Made by a program: the position numbers and the translations under genes. The notes below the pieces were generated by a model. That model was given only the letters and a program-made list of their open reading frames with translations, did not search any database and had not been told where the DNA came from. A stretch of 64,000 bases of DNA from the NCBI RefSeq assembly GCF_003097655.1, contig NZ_QCZH01000001.1, positions 496,001-560,000 on the forward strand, given 5' to 3'. Source of the stretch: Flavobacterium laiguense (lineage in GTDB: Bacteria; Bacteroidota; Bacteroidia; Flavobacteriales; Flavobacteriaceae). Positions 52,820 to 62,400 of the stretch are shown piece after piece (the stretch's first letter is position 1; each line of letters starts with the position of its first letter).

Positions 52820-53067
52820 CCAACGGTTGAAACCGTTGGTTATGGTTTTGTGTTTGTTTTCGTTTTTCAACTATAGCCCACGGTTTCAACCGTGGGGAAC
52901 GTATTGTTGAATATTTTATTTTTAATGTTGGGATTCGCTGTATTGTCTCCAACGGTTAAAACCGTTGGTTATGGTTTTGCGTTTACATTCGTTTAGTTTG
53001 AAATAATTGAAAGTGGCTTTGCGTCTGTTTTCGTTTTTCAACTATAGCCCACGGTTTCAACCGTGGG
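52820..53067. repeat. REP block: four palindromes of two alternating types
   Basis: Type A palindromes are CCAACGGTT-ga-AACCGTTGG (52820-52839) and CCAACGGTT-aa-AACCGTTGG (52949-52968). Type B palindromes, CCCACGGTT-tc-AACCGTGGG, are at 52877-52896 and 53048-53067. The flanks repeat as well (gtattgtctcc before A, ttttcaactatag before B), so this is two copies of an A-B unit. The block lies between the U32 start and the 3' end of the RAYT gene, which is the usual place for the REPs of such a transposase. Confidence 0.92.
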
Positions 53068-53082
53068 AAACGTATTGGTTTA

Positions 53083-53523
53083 TCATCCATTGGAATTGTT
53101 CAATCCATGTAATTTTATAAATTCATCGAATTCATCTTGACCATTTTTCTTTAGGTGGTGTTGTTTTTGATTTTTTATATAATTATAAACAACTTCTAAC
53201 TGGGATTCACTCACTGAATAACCAGCAAAGCCCGTTTGCCATGCAAATTTTTCAAGGATTAGATTTTCTCCATTGATAGAATGAGAAGAACTTCCTTTTA
53301 TTTGCTTTATCACATCTGTAATAGATTTTTGTGGATTCAATAAAAACAAAGCATGTACATGATCAGGCATGCCATTAATAATTCTAACTGGGCATCCAAG
53401 GTCAATTAATTCCTCACGGATATAATCATATACTTTTTTCTCTATTGAAAAATCAATTAATTCCTGACGATTTTTGGTTGCCCAAATAGCATGAATCCAT
53501 AACTTATTAAAAGAATGTGACAT
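53083..53523 (-). CDS. REP-associated tyrosine transposase (RAYT, Y1 HUH type)
   Basis: A 146-residue single-strand transposase of the IS200-like Y1 family. Features are KLWIHAIWATKNRQELI near the start, the HUH-type metal motif in PDHVHALF and the catalytic tyrosine region VVYNYIKNQKQHHLKK. RAYTs recognise and move REP hairpins; the two types of palindromes directly downstream are its probable substrates. It sits between the TrhO-like gene (22 bases upstream) and the U32 gene, so it seems to have been inserted into what was likely one operon. No frameshift is seen, so it may be active. No second copy of the gene is in the window. Confidence 0.88.
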   Translation of the reverse strand: MSHSFNKLWIHAIWATKNRQELIDFSIEKKVYDYIREELIDLGCPVRIINGMPDHVHALFLLNPQKSITDVIKQIKGSSSHSINGENLILEKFAWQTGFAGYSVSESQLEVVYNYIKNQKQHHLKKNGQDEFDEFIKLHGLNNSNG

Positions 53524-53545
53524 ATAAATTAGTTTGAAATTTCTA

Positions 53546-54913
53546 CTAATTTACAATTTTATATAATTTATCAGATAATCGAATGCGGAATGGCACTTTA
53601 AAAGTACAAGTTTCACCCGCTACCCCTTTAGCGGAAGCGATTTCATTGACAAACATTTCGTCAATAATCAATTGTTGCTCGCCAGTTGTTGACCCTTTGA
53701 TCAGGATTTTATCGCCAACATTAATTTCGTTTTCTTCAATCAAAAACTGGGCAATACTTGGTTTTGGAAAAAAGTGGGTTCCTTTCCCGATGTATTGTTT
53801 TTTTATTTTCACTTCCTTTTTAAGCAGCGGTTTTGATTTTTTTAAATCGCTAAGATTAGGAACATTTGCCAAAGGGTCTTGATTGTTTTTGAATGTCAAA
53901 ACCTCTGATTTTCCTTTTTTGAAGATTTTATTTCCGTTTTTGATTCCTCTTCGAATGGCTTTTTGCTCTTCTTCCGGCAAATGGATTACCGTTACACATT
54001 CAGTCGAACAACAGCCTTGCATTTTCTCCTTGCAAGAATCACATTGAATGAACAATAAATGACAACCTTCATTAACACAATTGGTATGCACATCACAAGG
54101 TTCACCACATTGATGGCATTGAGAAACGATATCATCTGTGATTCTTTCACCCAAACGGTGGTCAAACACAAAGTTTTTACCAATGAATTTGCTTTCTAGC
54201 CCTTCTGCTTTTACTTGACGGGTGTATTCAATAATACCGCCTTCGAGTTGGTACACATTTTCAAAACCTTTGTGCTTGAAGTACGCACTGGCTTTTTCGC
54301 AACGGATACCACCGGTGCAATACATCAAGAGTTTTTTGTCTTGTTTGTGTTCTGCTAATTGTTCTTCTATAATGGGCAACGATTCTCTAAACGTATCCAC
54401 ATCGGGTCTAATGGCTTTGGTAAAATGACCAATTTCGGATTCGTAATGATTACGCATGTCGACCAAAATGGTATTTGGATCTTCAAGCAATGCATTGAAT
54501 TCTGCGGCTTTTAGATGGATTCCGATATTGGTTACGTCGAAAGTGTCGTCTTCCAGTCCATCGGCAACAATCTTGTCGCGAACTTTTACGGTGAGTTTCA
54601 AAAAGGAATGATCGTCATGCTCTACAGCAATGTTCAAACGGATTCCCTTCATGAAATCGTATTGTTCTATAGTATTTTTGAATTCGTAGAAATGGTCTGC
54701 CGGCAACGAAAGCTGTGCGTTGATACCTTCGTGGGCAACATAAATTCTTCCCAGAACCTCGAGTGGGTTCCATGCCAGAAATAATTCATTACGAAATTGA
54801 GTTGGATTTTGAATTTGCGCATAGGCGTAAAAAGACAATGTGAGACGTTGCTTTCCGGCATCGTCAATCATAGTGGCTCTTTCCTCTGCGCTTAAAGTGT
54901 TGTACAGTTGCAT
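53546..54913 (-). CDS. TrhO-like rhodanese (tRNA uridine hydroxylase) with U32 C-terminal domain
   Basis: A 455-residue cytoplasmic protein of the UPF0176/TrhO family. An N-terminal acylphosphatase-like region (about 20-115) precedes the rhodanese domain, with active Cys199 in MYCTGGIRCEKASAYF, and a cysteine-rich zinc-type segment (QCHQCGEPCDVHTNC, CDSCKEKMQGCCSTEC). Family length is near 350. The extra 85 residues at the end (about 371-454: IGKGTHFFPKPSIAQF to FRIRLSDKLYKIV) match the C-terminal domain of the U32 protein encoded at 51561 in 53 of 84 positions. TrhO makes 5-hydroxyuridine at tRNA position 34 with oxygen. The shared domain is likely to bind the common tRNA substrate. Confidence 0.88.
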   Translation of the reverse strand: MQLYNTLSAEERATMIDDAGKQRLTLSFYAYAQIQNPTQFRNELFLAWNPLEVLGRIYVAHEGINAQLSLPADHFYEFKNTIEQYDFMKGIRLNIAVEHDDHSFLKLTVKVRDKIVADGLEDDTFDVTNIGIHLKAAEFNALLEDPNTILVDMRNHYESEIGHFTKAIRPDVDTFRESLPIIEEQLAEHKQDKKLLMYCTGGIRCEKASAYFKHKGFENVYQLEGGIIEYTRQVKAEGLESKFIGKNFVFDHRLGERITDDIVSQCHQCGEPCDVHTNCVNEGCHLLFIQCDSCKEKMQGCCSTECVTVIHLPEEEQKAIRRGIKNGNKIFKKGKSEVLTFKNNQDPLANVPNLSDLKKSKPLLKKEVKIKKQYIGKGTHFFPKPSIAQFLIEENEINVGDKILIKGSTTGEQQLIIDEMFVNEIASAKGVAGETCTFKVPFRIRLSDKLYKIVN

Positions 54914-55087
54914 GCTATAAACTAATTTAAGTTGAGAAAATATGGGTTGATTCTAATTTATGGTTCCAATTATTTTGGGAATACGCATTTGAAATCGGGC
55001 GCAAAATTAGTGAACTTTTGGGATTTTTAGGTGTTAATTAGCGGAATATTGTGATTTACTATTTTTAATGATAGTCTACGGGTTTGG

Positions 55088-55178
55088 GTGAGGGATTACT
55101 TCACCTTTAATTTATATTCATAGGAGTTCAGCGAATTTCATTTGTAGCTAGCTACCAAAGCAGTGTGGATAGCCCGAC
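55088..55178. repeat. dispersed repeat, second copy
   Basis: Ends GTGAGGGAT (55088-55096) and GGATAGCCCGAC (55167-55178), as in the copy at 36232-36293. The middle is different, with a CTAGCTAG-like palindromic core rather than the ATAATTAT core. Confidence 0.55.
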
Positions 55179-55230
55179 ATCAATGTTATTAAGTCAAGGG
55201 TTTCTTTCTAAGTTTTTCCTGAGTCTAGCT

Positions 55231-55294
55231 CTCGCAAAGGCGCTAAGACGCAAAGTTTAGAGCCGTTTTCTTTGCGTCTCCGCGTCTTTGCGAG
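55231..55294. repeat. imperfect inverted repeat (CTCGCAAAG type)
   Basis: The arms 55231-55255 and 55270-55294 (outer words CTCGCAAAG and CTTTGCGAG, inner AAGACGCAAAG and CTTTGCGTCT) pair with a few mismatches. It is similar to widely scattered flavobacterial repeats by recollection. Confidence 0.65.
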
Positions 55295-55348
55295 ATAAAA
55301 ACGGAACTTAACTTTAATTGTATTGAGCCCGACAGCAGGTGCTACTTT

Positions 55349-57034
55349 CTAATTATTTTTTGTTGCTTCGACTACTAAATCATCTACCGAAACAAAACGG
55401 CTGATGTGACCTAAAAGAGATTCTAAGTTTTCATCGCGCAAAATGTCACGAACTTCCGAGCGGGCTTCGGCAATTTTTAGCGAAATATTTTTAGCTTTCA
55501 GATCTAAAAAAAGATGTTTTAAAAAGCGAGCCCCAGCAATATCGATATGAGGAGAGGAATTGAGGTCTAATATTATTGTTTTTAATGGGTTAGTTTCACG
55601 GTTGATCTTTGCCCATATTTGCTCTTTGATGTATTCGGAGTTAAAATACAATATAGCCGATTCGACGCGAACAATCAATACACCTTCGATGCTTTCGTTG
55701 TCGGGATGGCGCTCTATGTCAGAATAACGTTTGGTACCAGGGATTCTGCCTAAAAAAGCGACGTTTGGGTTAGAAGTTTGTTTTATCAATAACACTAAAG
55801 TTACTATAGCTGCCAGTAAAACGCCTGTTAAGATTCCCCAAATGAGTACTCCGATAAGTGCAATCATGGCAACGTAAAATTCCTGTTTGTTTATTTTATA
55901 CAAATGCTTCATTTCCTTTAGATCGAAAAGGCCTCTGATGGCTACCAACACGATGGAAGCCAAAATTACTGTTGGGAGATTTTGGAGAAATCCAGTTAAA
56001 AACAATAAACAGATTGCAATGGTTGCTGATGCGAATACTAAGGATAATGGTGTTTTGGCGCCAGCAGTATCGTTTACAGCAGATTGGGATAGACCTCCAG
56101 CAACTGGGTAACCTTGTCCGAATGCTACGGCGGCATTTGCTACTCCAATTGCTAATAGTTCTTGGCGTGGGTCGATGATATATCCGTTTTTTTGTGCCAA
56201 TGTTCTTGCTGCCGATACGCTTTCGATATACGACAATAAAAAGCAGGCCAAAGCTAATGGGAGCACTCCGTCTACATCTCGAAGACGTAAAGAAGGTAAA
56301 TGAAACTCAGGTAACCCAGTAGGGATAATGCCGACGGTTTTGAATCCTTGAACCCCTAGAGAAGTTGTCGAAATGAGTATAATGGACAGAACTACAATTA
56401 AGATAGCCACAGGTCGTCCGGGAGCCATTTTTTCGCCAACAATTAGAATGATAATAGCGGCAATACCAAAAATAAAAACGGCAGTATTAGTGTCGGGGAG
56501 TTGTTGAAAAAGGGTAATGATGCGATCCAGAAAATTCTCGCCACCACCTTTTACTCCAAATAATTTGGGTAATTGGGTTAAACCTATGGTTATGGCAGCA
56601 CCGGCTTTGAATCCCACCAAAACGGTTTCGCTGATAAAATTTATTATACCGCTCAATCGTAAGAGGTAAGCAAGAATTGCCATTACTGCAAATACCAGAG
56701 CCGTGAGTGATGCGATATCAGCCCAGCGTTGTACATCTCCGTTGGCCATATCGGCAATGGTGGTGCCGATAAGTAAAGAAATTGCCGATGTGGGACCAAT
56801 GGCCAATTGCTTACTGGTTCCCAAAAGGGCATAAAATAACCCGCCTATGAGATAACCGTAAATTCCATATTGCGGAGGAAGACCCGCGAGGGTGGCGTAT
56901 GCCAATGATACGGGAATTCCATAAGCTGCTAGTGTTATTCCGGCTACAAAGTCGCTTTTTAAGGTTTTGGCTTTGTATTTTTTAATCCAGTCCGTTGGAG
57001 GAAAAAAATTTGAAGTCATAAATTTGAAATTCAA
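55349..57034 (-). CDS. SulP-family inorganic anion transporter with STAS domain
   Basis: A 561-residue inner-membrane transporter with about 12-14 membrane segments followed by a cytoplasmic STAS domain (about 440-550). Family traits are AGITLAAYGIPVSLAYATLAGLPPQYG-like early helices, GPTSAISLLIG and YIESVSAARTLAQK. The STAS domain shows LDLNSSPHIDIAGARFL. Substrates of the family are sulfate, bicarbonate or chloride; which one applies here is unclear. A start at the ATG five codons downstream is possible. It is directly downstream of the PPK2 gene (9 bases), so both are transcribed together. Confidence 0.92.
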   Translation of the reverse strand: MNFKFMTSNFFPPTDWIKKYKAKTLKSDFVAGITLAAYGIPVSLAYATLAGLPPQYGIYGYLIGGLFYALLGTSKQLAIGPTSAISLLIGTTIADMANGDVQRWADIASLTALVFAVMAILAYLLRLSGIINFISETVLVGFKAGAAITIGLTQLPKLFGVKGGGENFLDRIITLFQQLPDTNTAVFIFGIAAIIILIVGEKMAPGRPVAILIVVLSIILISTTSLGVQGFKTVGIIPTGLPEFHLPSLRLRDVDGVLPLALACFLLSYIESVSAARTLAQKNGYIIDPRQELLAIGVANAAVAFGQGYPVAGGLSQSAVNDTAGAKTPLSLVFASATIAICLLFLTGFLQNLPTVILASIVLVAIRGLFDLKEMKHLYKINKQEFYVAMIALIGVLIWGILTGVLLAAIVTLVLLIKQTSNPNVAFLGRIPGTKRYSDIERHPDNESIEGVLIVRVESAILYFNSEYIKEQIWAKINRETNPLKTIILDLNSSPHIDIAGARFLKHLFLDLKAKNISLKIAEARSEVRDILRDENLESLLGHISRFVSVDDLVVEATKNN

Positions 57035-57043
57035 AAAAGTATA

Positions 57044-58042
57044 TTAGTCTTTCTCGTCCAGCAATGCTTGTTTAACAGCATTCAACTCAGCTATTTTGGC
57101 TGCGCTTACTTTTGGGTATTCTAAATCCATTTCCTCCAATGCGGTGATTATGGCCGATGCAATGGCGATGCGGGCGTAGGATTTGTTATCGGCGGGAATA
57201 ACATACCAAGGCGATTTTTTGGTAGAGGTGTTTTTTATTAATTCCTCGTAAGCATGCATGTAGTCCTTCCAGTATCCTCGTTCTTTGACGTCTGTGGCAC
57301 TGAATTTCCAGTTTTTGTCCGGATCGTCCACACGTTCTATAAAACGTTCTTTTTGCTCTTTTTTAGAAACGTTAAGGAAAAATTTGATTACGATGGTTCC
57401 GTTTCTGTTTAAGTATTTTTCGAAATTTCGAATGTCTTGAAAACGTTCCTCCCAAATGTCTTTGGTAATCAATTTTTCGGGGAGTTTTTGGTTTTTTAAA
57501 ATTTGTTCGTGTACACGCACCACCAATACTTCCTCGTAATACGAACGGTTAAAAATTCCGATTCGTCCACGTTCCGGTAAATGTTTTTGGCAACGCCATA
57601 AAAAATCGTGATCCAACTCCTCGGAACTAGGCGCTTTGAATGAAGAAACTTGACATCCTTGTGGGTTTACGCCAGACATCACATGTTTGATAGCGCCATC
57701 CTTACCCGCAGCATCCATAGCTTGAAAAACGAGTAATAACGACCATTTATCCTGAGCATATAATATGTCTTGCATAGTAGCCAGTGCATCAACACCGATT
57801 TGCAAGGTTTGATTTACCAATGGTTTTCCTTCGTCGCCTAAATTAAAACTGGCTTTGGTTTCATAGTCTTTCAGTTTAAAACCATCGCCATCACCAACGC
57901 AATATTGTTTGGAAAATTTTTTGGCTCGTTGCACCAGTTCTTTTTTGCTTAAAGCACTGAGGTTAATTACCCTTTCTTTAAAGTCATTCGAGTCTTTATT
58001 ATTTGATTTAGGCATAATTGGGAATTTTGTAGTTAGTGGCAT
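57044..58042 (-). CDS. polyphosphate kinase 2 (PPK2, class III-like)
   Basis: A 332-residue kinase that uses polyphosphate to phosphorylate nucleotides. The Walker A motif is AMDAAGKDGAIKHVMSG (about 108-124), followed by NPQGCQVSSFKAPSSEE and the Walker B region FNRSYYEEVLVVRVH; the lid arginines lie in KKEQKERFIERVDDP. The sequence looks like class III enzymes, which accept both AMP and ADP, but class cannot be fixed by eye. The start may be the internal Met at residue 10. It pairs with the SulP gene downstream. The upstream 256 bases are AT-rich and carry the divergent efflux promoter. Confidence 0.9.
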   Translation of the reverse strand: MPLTTKFPIMPKSNNKDSNDFKERVINLSALSKKELVQRAKKFSKQYCVGDGDGFKLKDYETKASFNLGDEGKPLVNQTLQIGVDALATMQDILYAQDKWSLLLVFQAMDAAGKDGAIKHVMSGVNPQGCQVSSFKAPSSEELDHDFLWRCQKHLPERGRIGIFNRSYYEEVLVVRVHEQILKNQKLPEKLITKDIWEERFQDIRNFEKYLNRNGTIVIKFFLNVSKKEQKERFIERVDDPDKNWKFSATDVKERGYWKDYMHAYEELIKNTSTKKSPWYVIPADNKSYARIAIASAIITALEEMDLEYPKVSAAKIAELNAVKQALLDEKD

Positions 58043-58264
58043 GGTTGTTGAAAGCTGGTAAGTTCTGTTTTTTTGATAAAAAGAAATAGAATCGACTGTA
58101 CTAATTTAGTGAAAAAACAATAACAGGAATTGTTTTTATTAGGAATGATTTAGGGATTGGTTGGTGTAATTTAAAATAATAATAAATTTTCTATTTTTTT
58201 ATTAATTATTAAGACTTATTCTCTCGTTTTTTGTAATTTGATACCGCTGATAAATATAAATCAG

Positions 58265-58272
58265 TATTTTTG
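58265..58272 (+). promoter_or_regulatory. -7 element of the efflux operon
   Basis: TATTTTTG matches TAnnTTTG in every fixed position, 26 bases before the ATG at 58299. A TTTG lies 24 bases upstream, slightly too far for a standard -33. A TGAT-n8-ATCA half-palindrome between them (58248-58263) could be a regulator site, with weak support. Confidence 0.5.
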
Positions 58273-58298
58273 TTTCTATTAATTTTAATAAAAATTTT

Positions 58299-59447
58299 AT
58301 GACTGCACTGAAAAAGATTAAAATATTATTTTTTGTTATAGCTTTCTCGGCTTTATGGATTTCTTGTAAAAAGGAAGTAGCACCAGAGGCCAAGCCCCTA
58401 GAAATTTCGGTTGTAAAAGTGCTGCAACAGGATGTAAGACTCGAATCAGAATTCACTGGACAAACGTTTGGACAATCGGATATACAGATTAACCCTAGAG
58501 TTGATGGTGTGATTGAAAGCCTTAATTTTAAAGAAGGAGGTTTGGTGACCAAAGGACAATTGTTATACACCATTGATCCGTTGCCCTACCAGGCCAAATT
58601 AAACGAGGTTGAAGGAACGCTGGCAGAGGTAGAAGCCAGATTGGCTAAAACCAAATCGGATTATGATATGATGGTTCCGTTAGCCAAAATGAATGCGGTT
58701 AGCCAAAGGGAATTAATAGCGGCCAAAGCGGCCTATAATGCTTCAACAGCCTCCATAAAAGCAGCGATGGCAAATTTACAAAACGCAAAAATAGAATTAG
58801 GATACTGCAGAGTTGTTGCTCCAATTTCTGGATTGATTGGAATATCAAAAGTTAGGCAAGGTGATTATGTTCGCCCGGGAGCACTTTCAGTTTTAAATAC
58901 GATTTCAGATTTAGGAGATGTTAGAGTTCGATTTACGATGAGTGAACAAGAATATCTTCGAATTTTTAGAGAAATTACAAAGAAAAATTCAAGCCTAGTA
59001 GGAGCAGGAAAATCAGTGTCATTACAGTTGTCGGACGGGTCGATTTATCCAGAAACTGGTAAAATAAGTTTTGCAGATAGACAAATAGATCCCACTACCG
59101 GTGCTGTAACTATTGAAGCTGCATTTGCTAATCCGGATCGATTAATTCGACCAGGTCAATTTGCTAAAATTCTAGTAGTTACAGATGTTCGTAATAATGC
59201 ATTACTTATACCTCAACGTTCTGTTATTGAAATGCAAGGGGTTTTTCAAGTTTATGTTTTAGACAAAAACAATAAAGTAGAAATGAAAATGATACAAGTT
59301 GGTCCGGCATACAAAGATTCTTATATCGTTACTGAAGGATTAACTGCAAATGATGAAATTGCAATGGGAGGAACTATGTTGTTGAAAGGTGGAAGTATTA
59401 TTACTCCAAAGTTTATAGATTGGATTCCAGGTAAAACAGAAAATTAA
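58299..59447 (+). CDS. RND efflux periplasmic adaptor lipoprotein (AcrA/MexA type)
   Basis: A 382-residue membrane-fusion lipoprotein (lipobox WISC, Cys23). The lipoyl halves are around VDGVIESLNFKEGGLVTKGQLLYTIDP-like and CRVVAPISGLIGISKVRQGD-like stretches, with the alpha hairpin between (EGTLAEVEARLAKTKSDYD to AAMANLQNAKIELGY). The beta-barrel and membrane-proximal parts follow. It links the inner-membrane pump encoded at 59481 to the outer-membrane channel encoded at 62644. Substrates (antibiotics, detergents, bile) are not predictable. It is the first gene of the operon; no local regulator gene is visible next to it. Confidence 0.93.
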   Translation: MTALKKIKILFFVIAFSALWISCKKEVAPEAKPLEISVVKVLQQDVRLESEFTGQTFGQSDIQINPRVDGVIESLNFKEGGLVTKGQLLYTIDPLPYQAKLNEVEGTLAEVEARLAKTKSDYDMMVPLAKMNAVSQRELIAAKAAYNASTASIKAAMANLQNAKIELGYCRVVAPISGLIGISKVRQGDYVRPGALSVLNTISDLGDVRVRFTMSEQEYLRIFREITKKNSSLVGAGKSVSLQLSDGSIYPETGKISFADRQIDPTTGAVTIEAAFANPDRLIRPGQFAKILVVTDVRNNALLIPQRSVIEMQGVFQVYVLDKNNKVEMKMIQVGPAYKDSYIVTEGLTANDEIAMGGTMLLKGGSIITPKFIDWIPGKTEN

Positions 59448-59480
59448 TCAGCGCTAACTAAATAATTTAGAAACATCATT

Positions 59481-62400
59481 ATGGGAGAATTTTTTGTTAG
59501 AAGACCAATTGTAGCCATGGTAATCAGTATCATCATTGTGATACTCGGATTACTGGCATTACAAAAAACACCAATATCACAATATCCAGACATCAATCCG
59601 CCGGTTGTAAAAATCACGACCAGCTTTACAGGTGCTAATGCTTTGAATGTGGAGCAAGCGGTTGCTACTCCAATTGAGCAAAAAGTAAATGGAGTGGAGC
59701 AAATGCTTTATATGAAATCTACAAATACCTCTGATGGAGCTTGTACGATTGAAGTTACTTTTGATGTAGGGACCAATTTGGATAATGCCAATATGCTTAC
59801 GCAAAACAGGCAAAATCAATCGGCACCATTTATGCCGTCAAGTGTGAAACAACAGGGAGTTGTGGTGAAGAAATCATTGTCGTTTCCGATGATGTTGTTT
59901 ACCGTTACATCGACCAATCCAAAATATGATGCTAAATTTTTGAATAATTATGCGAGTATCAACATTGTTGATCAATTGGCTCGTATCAAAGGAGTTGGTG
60001 AAGTTTCACTTTTTGGAGGTAGTGATTATTCGATGCGGGTTTGGTTAAAGGCCGATATAATGAGCAAACTTGGGGTCACTGTTGACGATGTGAAAAATGC
60101 CTTGAATGCCCAAAATATGATTAGCCCCGGCGGAAAATTTGGAGCAGAACCGGCACCAATGGGAACTGATTTTACTTATGGCGTTACCCTTCAGGATCGT
60201 TTGGTTACCGAAAAACAATTTGCCAATATTGTGGTTCGCAGTAAGGAAGATGGAGCACAAGTTTTGTTAAGTGATATTTCTCGAATAGAATTAGGAACAG
60301 AAAATTACAGTTCTTCGGCTCGAAGAAACAGTTCACCAAGCGCCGTTATTGCTTTATACCAAATGCCGGGAAGTAATGCTCTCGAAGTGTCTGAATTTGC
60401 CAAAAAAGCAATGAAGGAAATGTCTGAAAAATTCCCTAAAGACATTGTTTATCAAGAATCATTGGATACCACACTTGCAATTACGGCGGGTGTAGAAGAT
60501 ATCGTTCACACGCTTTTTGAGGCTATTATTCTGGTTATTCTCGTGGTGTTTATATTCCTTCAAAACTGGCGCGCTACTTTAATTCCATTGATAACCGTTC
60601 CGGTTTCATTGATTGGAACTATTGCTGTTTTTCCGTTATTAGGATTCTCTATAAACACACTATCACTATTAGGATTAGTACTAGCAATTGGTATTGTTGT
60701 CGATGATGCCATTGTGGTGGTAGAAGCTGTGATGCATCATATTGAAAAAGGCAAATCTCCTAAAGAAGCAACCATACAAGCCATGCGTGAAGTTTCTGGA
60801 CCAGTAATTGCCATTGCACTTATCTTGATTGCGGTGTTTGTACCCGTTGCAATGACACCAGGAATCACAGGACGTTTCTATCAGCAATTTGCCATAACCA
60901 TTGCGGTATCTGTTGCCTTTTCGGCATTTAGTGCTTTGTCATTAAGTCCTGCATTGTGTGCCATGTTATTAAAACCTACAAAACCAGTCGAAGAACAAAC
61001 AGGATGGTTGGCTAAGTTTTTTGCAGGGTTCAATAGAATTTTCGAAAAAGCGACTGGCGGTTATTTAAAAGGAGCTACTTTTTTTGCTAAAAAAGGATTT
61101 CGTATTGTTGTTTTATTGGCAGTAGTTTTATGTGCTGTTGCATTTTTTGGCAAAAAAATTCCGTTAGGATTTATTCCAGAAGAGGATCAAGGGTATGTCT
61201 TGGTTAATATCGCATTGCCTCCTGCATCCTCTCTTCAGCGTACCGATGAAATTTCAAGAAAAGTGGATAGCTTTTTGAAAGAAGAAGAATCCATATTGTC
61301 TTATACTACAATCAATGGATTTAGTATGCTTACCAATTCCTATCAACCCAATAATGCTTTTATTTTTATATCCTTAAAGCCTTGGGAAGAAAGGACAGAA
61401 ACGGCTAAACAATTCGCGGATCGATTGAATAAAAAATTAGCAACACAAATTACAACTGCAACGGCTTTTGCTTTTGGCCCACCGGCCATTCAAGGTTTGG
61501 GAGCATCGGCAGGGTTTAGTTTAATGCTACAGGATAGAGGAGGAAACACGCCTCAGTATCTAGCTGAGCAAACACAAGCTTTTATTGCTGCTGCTCAAAA
61601 ACGTCCTGAAATAAAAAGAATTTATACCACTTTTAATGCGGGTACACCTCAAATAAAGTTAGATATCGATAACGAAAAGGCTATGAAATTAGGGGTTCCT
61701 GTTTCAAAGGTTACAGAGGTATTGGGCGCCTTTTTGGGAGGAAGTTATGTAAATGACTTCAATCGTTTTGGTCGCCAATATAAAGTGTATTTACAAGGTG
61801 ATGCTGTTGATCGATTAAAACCTGAAAATCTAAATAAAATTTATGTAAGAAATAACAACGGAGATATGTTGCCTGTATCTACTTTGGTTACAGCCACAAA
61901 AGTTACAGGGCCTGATTTTACCAACCGTCTTAACTTATTCAGATCAGCTGAAATAGGAGGAAGTCCGAATGATGGATACAGTAGTGCCCAAGCATTGGAC
62001 GCATTAGAAGAAGTAGCCAAGGAAACTTTGCCTGCCGATATGAGTTACGATTATATCAATCTTTCTTATCAGGAAAAACATTCACCAGGTGGAGGCTCAG
62101 TGTTTTTGATGGCCTTGATTTTTGTGTTTTTAATTCTTGCAGCACAATACGAAAGTTGGAAATTACCCTTTAGTGTATTGCTAGGAGCGCCTTTGGCGGT
62201 TTTTGGTGCTTTTTCTGGGTTGTTTTTGGCGCGAATTGGAAGCGATGCCTATGTAAATAATGTCTTTGCACAAATTGGGTTGGTATTACTCATCGGGTTG
62301 GTCGCAAAAAATGCCATCCTTATCGTTGAGTTTGCTAAAGAAGAATATGAAAAAGGGGTGCCACTTTATGAGGCTGCAATGGTAGCAGCCAAGCTTCGTT

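Larger units (their letters stand above)
54914..55348. other. 435-base intergenic region with two repeat elements
   Basis: No gene. It contains a copy of the GTGAGGGAT ... GGATAGCCCGAC dispersed repeat (55088-55178) and an inverted repeat of 25-base arms (55231-55294). The latter may end SulP transcription. Confidence 0.6.

Noticed and set aside
52803..52952. N-terminal extension of the U32 gene
   Set aside because: It would be encoded by the REP palindromes; the family start MAPAGN lies just after the ATG at 52802.
52820..53067. Possible CRISPR array from the repeated palindromes
   Set aside because: There are only four units of two alternating types with unequal, partly repeated spacers and no cas genes; a RAYT gene is adjacent, so REPs explain it.
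58248..58263. TGAT-n8-ATCA half-palindrome before the efflux operon as a regulator site
   Set aside because: The arms are only four bases, AT-rich and expected by chance; not listed as an operator.
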